DNA of 64,000 nucleotides from Phytoseiulus persimilis (taxonomy: Eukaryota > Arthropoda > Arachnida > Mesostigmata > Phytoseiidae). The notes beneath the pieces are model-generated. The model was not told the origin of the DNA. It searched no databases and saw only the letters and a program-made list of their open reading frames with translations. The DNA is taken from contig JAQZDE010000089.1 in NCBI GenBank assembly GCA_037576195.1, positions 1 through 64,000 of the forward strand, in the 5' to 3' direction. The stretch's first letter is position 1, and every line of letters begins with the position of its first letter. A program made the position numbers and the translations under genes. Positions 55,859 through 64,000 of this stretch are shown here, piece by piece.

Positions 55859-58800
55859 CGGATGGAATCCGAGTATCGTAAAAGAAGTTCATTTCTCCCC
55901 GGGGTGGTCCGCTTTGCCAGCCACGCCTCCTTCGAGCTCATGAGGAGAAGTCTGTTCTAGATCACGACGACGGTGGAGATGATGATGAAGAAGACGATGA
56001 CCCTACGGAGTCCGATGGGTCATAGATTCATCCAACTCTGTCTGAAGTGATGTTGGCCAGGTTCTCAGCGAGGCTCACGGAGAAAGCCGAACGGTAGGTA
56101 TGGATCGCGAGAAAAATCAAACGGAGGAAAAAGGTTCTCAACCCTCGGCAGCCGACGACGCGGAGACCCGCTGCTGACCCAGGAGAAACCAGTTTCCCCA
56201 GCTCCAGAAATCGCTTCGGGGTACACTGACTGCACCGAACTGCACCGAAATGTCGGCGATGTGTTGTCGGTTGTTGCTGCTGCTGCGATGTCTGCTGCCG
56301 GATCCATCCAACCGTTCCCGGGTACGCAGTTTGCTACAGTCCATCGTGATAGATGACCGAATCTTCAGAGCTTCACAATGTGCGATTTGCGTTTAATTTC
56401 CTTCCTATACCTCCCGCTACTCTGTCCGATAGCAAACGCGGGAAACCCGCGCCCAATAATATTCGTTCAGAGGTGAATGGCGCGTTTAGCGAAATCCTCG
56501 AGACTCTTCCTCAGTCGCCCGCCCGCTACAGAGTATAAACTTGATTTCGTTCGATTGGCACAATGAACATTTCCCTCGATCGCGTCTCATCGGGTGACGG
56601 CAGTTTCTCGGGCTCCAGATCGGAACACGGTCACGAATGGTACGCTTGTCAAGCAACATTCCGCGCGGACAACGAAACTTTATTTCTTCTGCCCGTCAGC
56701 TTCGCCTCGAGCCAGGGTGTGGCGTCGTTCTGCCAATCAGTCAGTCATTGCATCCTTCGGTGACAAGAGACGAACCGATGAGTGGCATTCCAGAAGGACC
56801 CACCTTGGTGATGACCGCCGAAAAACTAATGCTGAAGCTCGCGAGCAGCGGACAAGATCCTGACGTAACCGTTCGACGATTCGACTCCGGATCGCGGGCG
56901 AGAGTCGGGTGAAGAACACCGCTTCGGGACATCGACCACACTCATGGATGCGATGGAAGGAAAACGAGCCCAAACAAACGTTTCTGTATCCCGGAAAGGC
57001 GCTCGAGCAAGAACGTGATAGAAGAGACCAACCGGCAGATACAATAAACGCTTCAGATTTTCTGTAACGCTGAATCGAAGCGACGCGAGGAAGCCAGGGA
57101 CAATTACGTCAACGACGGAGTTCTGCGCAACCGCAAGAGCTCAGCCCGCCGTCGTGTCCGCAGGGAGAAGAAAAACTTCTCAAAGAAACTCAAAGACCCC
57201 GGTGATAGCGAGCTGGATCTTGATTCCCTCCGCCGTGTTCCTGCTTGGAACAAGCAGAGCAGGCAAACAGCGATGCCGGCTAGCCACTCGACCAGCCTAT
57301 TAGTCTGGCTTCTGTTGTTCACAATGCAAATTTGACAACTGGATGAACAGAGTTGGTGGAGCAGAGCAGAGCAGCTTCGTCGTCACCACCGACACCATCA
57401 TCCTCATTACTATCGCCATCGGTTCGAGCTTCCCAAAGTCTGGCCGCGGTTCGCGAGAGCAGTTGAGAGGGGGAGTCGACGTAGTGACGGCGAGCGCAGC
57501 GGTTTCTCCGAACGACCTTTGTTGATCCTGAACTAATTCGTCCTCAATCGTCGACCTTGAGAGCGACCATACAGTCCTTACCCCAATCCATACACCGCAC
57601 GATCCGCGTGAACAAGTCGGTAGCCTTCTCCGGTCGGTGGCCAGAGTTATTTCGGTCCTCATAGGAAGCGAGCCCTAGCAGCGAGAGAAGTCGGCGCAAC
57701 CGAAAACGCCAATCATCAGCTCGTCGTCCACGTTCACCGCGGCTCTGTCAACAAACGGTCAGACCGACTAACTGGCCGTTTGACTGACTGACCGGCCATC
57801 TCACAGATGGATGGACGTACGGAAAGACCGGTCGGCTCACGAACACACAAACAGAGACAAGGTTTCAAAGTCTGCACGCTCAGGATCCCGGCCAAGAGTC
57901 AAGCGACAGATCAGCCGAACGAGCATCGACAAACCGCAGAAGCGGGCCGCTCGATTAGTCAGCTGGTACTGGTCGGAGCTGAGGTTGTATTGTTTTCGAG
58001 CATCATTCGAATTGTTCACCTGTCAGGCGATACACATACGCGCTCCCGTCGGCTCTGTGAGTGAAGGAAGGGAACAGAGAAGGGAACTCCCACCTCAAGA
58101 TGATCCGTCGCAATACGACTCCGCGGTGATCGAGATCCGACCGGAGACCGAAACAGGGAGCGACGGCTCGAATTCGAGCTCCAGGCAGGTAGAAATTAAG
58201 CTGACATTCGGTCAACGATAATCCACTTCGTTTTCCCTCCATGATCGTTCTCAATCGGGTCAGGAACGGGAAACTTCCCAAACGTATCGTTATAACGATG
58301 GAAATCTTCCCGGTGAGGTTTATCCTGAACGCTTGGTAGTGATGGTGATAACAATGCCCATGAGAAGCGAACGATGATGATGGTCATCACAAACCAAGCC
58401 CTTCTTTTGTCTGGACGGGTTGATTGCTAAACACGATAGGGCGTCGCTAGCAATTGAAATACCGGAAATTCATCCGCGTCGTTGCCCTGGCTCAACTTTG
58501 TTTCGGAACATCAGGGTCGGTGTTCTCGATATCAACCGCGTAAACCGGTAGCTCCATGAGCGGTATCTGGACTTCTGCAGAGTCATTCAACGAAGACTCC
58601 CGGCTCGAGCCCGCGCGCCTGAAAGACCACTGTGCGACGGCCGAGCTGTTGTTTTGCCACGGTCACCGACGATCTCCATCGATTTCCAGAGCCGACCGCG
58701 ATTTCTTCGATACATGATCCGGAAAGCGAATTTAGCGAACACTGACTTCCTCGGGAGTGAACCTCAGGAGCTCTGAAACCCGAAGGCCAAGGAACCGAAC

Positions 58801-61800
58801 GAATAGGCCCTCGGTCCTGATCAACCAGCTCGAACGTGCATCCCATGTGACTTTCCTTTCTACTACCGATCGAATGACAACACGTAGGCCTGGAGCCTCA
58901 AGAGTCAAACGAGCTCCCTTTCTTGGCAAACGTTTGCTTCCCAGAAAAACCCCGCTCGGAAATTCTCTGAGTTTCCAGGAATGATACTCCTGGACGTCCA
59001 GGTAGCCAACCTGTCTCACGCCGCTGGATATTGGGATCGCGACATTTCCACAGAAGCAAGATCTCAAACTTGGAGCGTTTCGAACATCGCGACGTTTGCC
59101 AGTTCCACAGTGAAGAAACTGCCTAAGAGTCGAGCTAAACACGCACATGGAATTATTATTATTATCCTTCAGAGAGCACACAACATATCCGTAAGAACAC
59201 AATAGACACACAGCACAGCTGTCCGTCTGCCCGAACGACCGAAACACAAGGGTTCACCTTGCCAGCTCTGACGGCATAACAACAGCTGATCTGCGAAGAG
59301 CTACGAAGAAGTTTCTGCGGCGAGGATGACCGTGGTGCCCTCTCTTCGGCTCTGCAGCTGAATTCAACCGGCGCCGATCGAAGCTAAACGAAAGCCATCA
59401 AGTACAGAAAATGAGAAACACTAATGTTAACTCGAGCGAGTGCCTGAGGCTGAGCGAAGCCGGGAAATTCGTCGAACGTGTCAAGAGGTCTTTGAGGAGG
59501 AACACAGCCTTAGGAATCATGGAAGCCTCAAGTTATTGATTTTCCGCCGAGATCGGCGTTCGTGAGCTGTTTGGCAACTTCTGAGTGCACGGGGCGCGGA
59601 ATACCATCGTGACGAAAACGCAGAGAACGCGCGGGCCTTCGAGGCGGAACGGTCACCGTACAGAACCGGGAACGCTTCGCTGAGGCAAGCGCATTCATTC
59701 ATCGTGGTGACGCCCTGTCCACGAACGCGACACCAGCTTGGCCCTCTCGTTCGCCGATCGCTCCCCAGCGGAGCCCGGTGGAGAAATGGACGGACAGAAT
59801 CCGAATCTCCTGCGCCCGGTGTCGAACTGGAATTCCTCTCGAACAACTGTTGGGTAAAGAAGGCCTAACCGGTTTCAGGGTTGACCCGTAGCCCGTTCTC
59901 CGTGAACTGCCAGTCAGAAATTCAGATCGCTCGCTTCGTCGCTCGCCAGCTTCGTGTACAGCGGAATAATCGGCTCAGTCTGCACAGGATGTCAACTTCC
60001 TGAAAACAGCTCGACTGGTTTCGCCGATCGCACGATCGGCCGCTCGAACTAAGATCCTGGTTCTTCTTTCGGCGCCAGTTCCATATCCAAATCCAACTCC
60101 TCTTCACTGACAAAGCTGTGACGGGGCGGTGTTCTCAGCACACGACTGAGATATTACAAGCGATGAAGATTCAAGAGCCGACAGCAAGAGCCCCAGATGA
60201 CGGATGGAACCGGGAATTTCATTCATCAGGGAAACTCAGGCTGTGGGTACAGGAGCTGGTTTTCAGAGCCGCTTAATTGCTTTTCCGTCAACAATTTCAC
60301 GCCCGATCTAATCAAGGTTACGAAGCAAGAAGAAGTAACCGTGAAGGATCTGAGTCGTTTTTGAGAGGCCATTCAGTGCTTGAATCTTTAGTTTCGATTG
60401 CGGTCACAAAACAGAACGCAGCAACGTTCTCAGGTGGCACGAGTTCTCCTCGCCCAACTATTTCTCCAGCTCAACATCAGTAATATCCACCAGGGTTGAG
60501 AGCAGCCCGGGCTCGACCCGGTCCTGTCGCGCAAACCCCCGAAAGGGTAGAGATCCTTTCAGTACCTGGTTTTTGCCTTTCCGCTCTCTCATCCATGGGG
60601 GGACTCGTCCTCAGTCATTGCGCAGCGGATTCCCAACGAAAGAAGTAGACAAATTCACTTTCCCCCGAACGGAGAAGCCGTTCTGCCCTAATGATCGGAT
60701 TCAACGGTCAGGTGGGTGGCTGGGTGGGAAATCGCCCGTCGGTTTCACACTCCCATTATAATGCTAAGTGAGACGTGATTCCTCCCGCGAATGGAAATCA
60801 AGCCAAGAAGACGGAGGAAAGCTACACTATAAATCTCAGGAGGAACAAGCGAGTTGTTTCGGCAAAACGGTTCGACCCGCAAAGCCTTTCAGCATCGCTG
60901 GAAGCGCTCGATGCGCCGAGCCGGAATACGAAACTCAGTTGAAGAGGGAACCAGTCGGCTGGCTGTCCATGGCGAGCTGACCGCTTACCACATTCACCAG
61001 CGGGCGTCCGATAACGTCGGAAGCGCAACAACGAGAGGGAAACCGAAAAATAAACTCCTCAACATTCTTCATTGTAACTGCTATCGGCTTCTTAATTCTT
61101 GCTGTCGTTGAACTCGTCGAAAACTCGAGAAATGAAGAACCAGCGAGGCTCAGTGTTCTGCGAGATAGAGCGAGCTGTTCGAGCTGCGAAGCGCTCGGCC
61201 CGGCTCGCTACGCAACCATACGAATATACTTGAACGATCACTCCGAGGAGATTGTTTCTTGAGGATAAGCAGAACAGATTACCACACAGAACGTCCGTGG
61301 GGAATCGTGAAAGTCGTCTGGCCGAGGGTTCTCTCTGGTGCCGTTGTTGTGCAAATCCGAGAGTTCGATTCGCCTCACTTTCTGCGAATGAGCTTCCTAA
61401 GAACGGTGTTCCGCCTTCGGTCGTTAGAACAGAGAGCTCGGTCACCGACTGCCATATTCGCTGCCATCGCGAAGACGTCGGCTGGAAGCGACCTTTGACA
61501 AAGGAACAGAAAAATACGCCCGCTCCAGTTCAACGGGCCGTCTGCCTGGCCCGGCCGGGGTCGTACGGCTTGCGCGAGTGACGCTGCGATCGATATTGAA
61601 CTTCCCAGACGTTGTGGGGGACGCATGCGGCAAAATTGAACTGAACGCGCTCAAACACATTGATAATCGAAGCTGGTCCTCGCCTACCTTCGGGCCCGTC
61701 GTCCCGTTCAACCGCCACAGCATCTCACGTGGATCGAATGCACGAATATCCTACGCAGGCGGCGCAGCGGCGGCTCGCTTCTGCCTTCGACGTAGGTATG

Positions 61801-64000
61801 GTTTATTGTTCGGCGGCGCCCCGCCTGAACGGCTTTAAATTATTTATACTGCTACGCTGTAAACATTCAGGTTCATCTGGCAGAGGTCGACCGCGTACAC
61901 GAAAGATCCAACGATATCGGAATCGTCCGTGTAGCGTCTCAGGCCGCGAACACGGGACTCGTCGACCTACATTGCATTATCGATACTCGCGAACGAACAA
62001 TATTTGAATAAGCGAGTCATTGTCCGCTCCGAACGAGAACTCTGGAGTAGAACACGAATCTCTGATGCTCGATCGATATTGAACGCGATTTGGAGGAGTC
62101 GCAGCCGCACAAACGAATCAATACAGCGGGTTTTGGATTCCAGCAGCAGCTTTTCGGGGAAGTGTCGAGGGAGCATCGTGACTTAGGGGACATTGACTGC
62201 TCCCAGGCTGTCTTGTTCCCATTGGGTTGATCGGTCCGGTATCTGCCCGCCCCGAGAACGGTTGGCAACGTGATCAGGGGTTGTTTCGCAGCATCTTCCC
62301 CCTATGCCGTTCCGTTCTGATTCGCGTCGTGTTCATGACTTCGCGCCATCTTGGGATGACCCTTCAGAAGAGGGAGCGCCAGTGCGAAAGCTACTCCCGG
62401 CCGAGAACGCGTCACGTGATCTCATGTCATCCTGGATCGCTTTTCCTCGTTATCTCATAGTTTACTTCGGGCTTTTCGAATATTTGTGGCATGAGAGCCC
62501 TGCGGCTTCCATGAGCGAAGAAGACTTTCCTCTGAAACGGAATCCCCGATGAAAAGGGAGAAGAGTTATCGTCGCTTGTTCGGAGCCGCGAGTCTGCCAT
62601 CACTCTCAAGAGCGCGTCTCTATTTCAAGTGGAGGAAAAACTCTCCTCGCTGTGAAGAATGGCCGCAGTGTGTGACTCCGTACCGCACGACCAGAGGTGT
62701 GTTTGTGTCATCGTCAACAAGTGTTCGCCTTCCTCAACAAGTCGCCCCGGGCCACATGGCGGAAAAAAAAACAGAGTTGACCATTTTATCTCCACGCAGC
62801 CCACTCTTCTCGAGCTTCGCTGCTAGAGGGCGTGTCTGCAAATCTCTGTCGGCGAGTAGGGACCACAGGAGGGTCTGGCTTTGATAGATCTCATTTACAT
62901 TCATAAGATAGACGTCTTCCCTCAACATTTTCCACCACGCGTACGCGGCATGTTGGTTCTCCTATGCTTCCCGCACGGAGCACCTCGACGTGATCCGATC
63001 CTCTCCGCCGGGGACCACTATCACTTGGCCCTCATCTCGAGATCTGCCTGATTCTTACTCGTTACTCGGGCAGAATCGTTTCACAATCTCAGCTCAGAAT
63101 CAATCCAAGTTTGCTCGTTCCGTCAACACCTTCGGAGCCTCCGTCAGCAGCTACAGAGCCCGTTTCGTACCTCCTTTGGACGTTTCCGCCATCGTGCCTG
63201 CTCTCCCAAACCCCGTTGTCCTCCCGCCCACGAGCCGACGCATCGAAAGCAGTTACCGTCATGAAGGGAGAAGACATCGAAAGCGAAAAAATTCCCGAAA
63301 TTGATCGAGGCTTCACAGACAAAGAAAAAGAGCGTGTTCCATCTGAACGGATATCGGGAATATCCAGGGAATGCTTTGAAACCAATAGAGATTATCCTTT
63401 CGCACTTGGACAAAGAAATCCGAACGGAAGGGAAAGCTTCGAACGGCTGGAAAAGTTCGAACAGGCTCGTCTCCGCTCTCCCGCGCCTCATCCCGACCTT
63501 CTCCTGGATTCCCTCGGACGCATTCTGGTGTTTTTCTCTTTTTTTTCCCGTGCATGGCACCAACACCGCTCGGGGCTGGAATTGAAGGACATCTCATTAC
63601 GTTCGATCGGAACGAAGAAGGGAAGAACGGGAGGAACGGACGACACCGCATTCCGGCGCCAGCTTCGCCAAGGCGGGCACGACTGAGAGAAGAGCCGCGT
63701 GCCGGGAGTAGGAACTGAGCGGGAGCTTTATCTCCTGAACGCTTGCCCTCTCAAGAAGGAACAGAACGAGTCATTTCCGAAACAATTCCACCGATCTAAT
63801 TCTCTTCCATTAGCGTTTCCGAAAAGCGCTGAATGTTCCTCTTTTCGTTGCTCTGGGCAAGCGCCTGCTCCATTCTTATCAATCAGAGTGGATGAGCCCC
63901 GCGGATGACTGTTCTCCTCTGACTCCGACTGACCTCACGGGAGAGGGGAACGAAACGCTCGCGACGGAAGCAGGGATCTCGGGAAAACAAAAAGAAACTC

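Larger units (their letters stand above)
48168..64000. other. 15.8 kb without a supported gene
   Basis: I searched both strands for SH3, kinase, transposase and other common motifs and found none. Longer frames (minus 51863-52534, 223 codons; plus 63111-63686, 191 codons; plus 54248-54643, 131 codons) have competing frames of similar length, no splice logic and no family features. The DNA is rich in simple repeats: GTGG/GTGAG-type at about 49467-49511, GGAT/GAAT at about 52841-52876, GCAT at 53021-53036 and ATT at about 59152-59165. It also holds poly-G tracts at 51058 and 55844. Position upstream of the adaptor gene makes a large first intron or promoter region plausible. Confidence 0.5.

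Noticed and set aside
63111-63686. 191-codon plus-strand frame at the right edge.
   Set aside because: Three alternative frames over the same DNA are open for 94-140 codons, so the open frame is not informative.

Overview
The window is animal nuclear DNA. Nine conserved animal proteins can be read by joining short exons across GT-AG introns (one is GC-AG), and four nuclear tRNA genes with eukaryote-type promoters lie among them. Base composition is near 50% GC, most introns are 40-900 bp, and genes are dense from 9 to 48 kb. This fits an arthropod, possibly a mite (the LSM10 and CD2AP-type genes look arthropod-like), but the species is inference. No bacterial operon, CRISPR array or viral gene is visible.

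Layout. 0-3 kb: TIPRL (minus, four exons, complete). 3-9.4 kb: no recognised gene; GC-rich simple-repeat DNA and a tandem duplication at 5.06-5.75 kb. 9.4-12 kb: mitochondrial-type branched-chain aminotransferase (minus, seven exons). 12-17.3 kb: nothing recognisable. 17.4-20.2 kb: an unnamed coiled-coil protein (plus, eight exons) with a fold-back repeat in its first intron. It faces a small secreted Gly/Tyr/Arg-rich protein gene (20.3-20.5 kb, minus). 21.1-26.2 kb: PEX2 (minus) and CLYBL (plus) share a divergent promoter region, and a tRNA-Thr gene sits inside a CLYBL intron. 26.3-28 kb: tRNA-Glu, initiator tRNA-Met and tRNA-Ser, with an LSM10 gene between the last two. 28-33.4 kb: gene-poor, with a 950-bp element bounded by inverted repeats. 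33.4-42.8 kb: TMEM243 (plus), SMARCB1 (minus), FNTB (minus), a small possible membrane protein (plus) and CDIN1 (plus). 42.8-48.2 kb: the 3' part of a CD2AP/CIN85 (cindr-like) adaptor (minus). 48.2-64 kb: no gene I can support; simple repeats and poly-G tracts.

The genes are unrelated housekeeping functions: TOR/PP2A signalling, branched-chain amino acid catabolism, peroxisome import, mitochondrial citramalyl-CoA cleavage, histone pre-mRNA processing, SWI/SNF chromatin remodelling, protein farnesylation, the CDAN1-CDIN1 nuclear pathway, and endocytic/actin adaptor function. They do not form a pathway. Neighbouring genes are often convergent with closely spaced poly(A) signals.

Two conserved genes (CLYBL, LSM10) each need one extra base to keep frame. 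The LSM10 break is in a T run, which looks more like consensus error than gene loss. I did not find a convincing novel system. The best leads are the inverted-repeat elements, the tandem ORF-bearing duplication, the strand-biased poly-G tracts and the lineage-specific coiled-coil and secreted proteins.
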